5,184 nucleotides of DNA from contig CAKRHU010000145.1 of the NCBI GenBank assembly GCA_934339215.1, positions 1 to 5,184 of the forward strand, given 5' to 3'. Source of the DNA: an uncultured Lacticaseibacillus sp. (GTDB lineage: Bacteria; Bacillota; Bacilli; Lactobacillales; Lactobacillaceae). The position numbers and the translations under genes are program-made. Position 1 is the stretch's first letter, and every line of letters starts with the position of its first letter. The notes under the pieces are model-generated. The model saw only the letters and a program-made list of their open reading frames with translations, was not told where the DNA came from and did no database searches. Shown piece by piece: positions 5,103-5,184 of this stretch.

Positions 5103-5184
5103 ATGCTTGTGTGGATAACTTTTCTTCGAGATACGTTTTCAACACGACAGCATTATTATGGGCTTCATCTTTGGCGCCAAATAA
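5101..5184 (-). CDS. 3' end of a convergent gene, product unknown
   Basis: On the minus strand, the last 84 bases read as 27 uninterrupted codons and a TAA (5103-5101). The end of the peptide is LKTYLEEKLSTQA, preceded by GAKDEAHNNAVV. It is an alanine/glutamate-rich, probably helical C-terminus of a soluble protein. The frame runs off the window and the stop codon sits in the shared terminator, exactly where a convergent gene should end. The fragment is too short to assign to a family. Confidence 0.6.
   Translation of the reverse strand, partial: LFGAKDEAHNNAVVLKTYLEEKLSTQA

Overview
The window looks like chromosomal DNA from a lactic acid bacterium of the Lactobacillus group. The evidence is moderate GC content by eye, strong AGGAGG-type ribosome binding sites, extended -10 promoters, a cre-like catabolite site, compact genes separated by Rho-independent terminators, and the protein types present. 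No mobile element, tRNA, rRNA or CRISPR array is visible. The species cannot be fixed from the sequence.

Layout. Positions 1-525 hold the 3' part of a degenerate EAL-domain protein, closed by a strong terminator. Positions 652-1191 encode an XRE-type helix-turn-helix regulator fused to membrane segments. Its natural C-terminus seems to continue in another frame to 1256, which suggests a one-base frameshift. A long hairpin terminator at 1358-1393 lies between this gene and a convergent small two-helix membrane protein on the minus strand (1419-1607). That small gene has an extended -10 promoter and a cre-like site at its transcription start.

Positions 1669-1961 contain a divergent control region. 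A good plus-strand promoter (1731-1759, with a palindrome over the -10) drives a leader of about 160 nt. The leader carries an 18-codon upstream ORF (1788-1844) and ends in an intrinsic terminator (1898-1928) just ahead of the MFS transporter gene (GTG start at 1962). By hand the leader folds into a three-way junction whose closing stem contains the start of the upstream ORF. The 3' arm of that stem can instead pair with the terminator, making a mutually exclusive antiterminator. This looks like a complete transcription attenuator and is the most interesting part of the window.

The transporter (1962-3128) is followed after 32 nt by an S9-family serine peptidase with intact catalytic residues (3161-5050), probably in the same transcript. 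A strong terminator at 5065-5102 ends that unit and is shared with a convergent minus-strand gene, of which only the last 27 codons are in the window. As an inference, the exporter and cytoplasmic peptidase may form one inducible unit, for example for handling a peptide-like or translation-inhibiting compound. The actual inducer and substrates are unknown.
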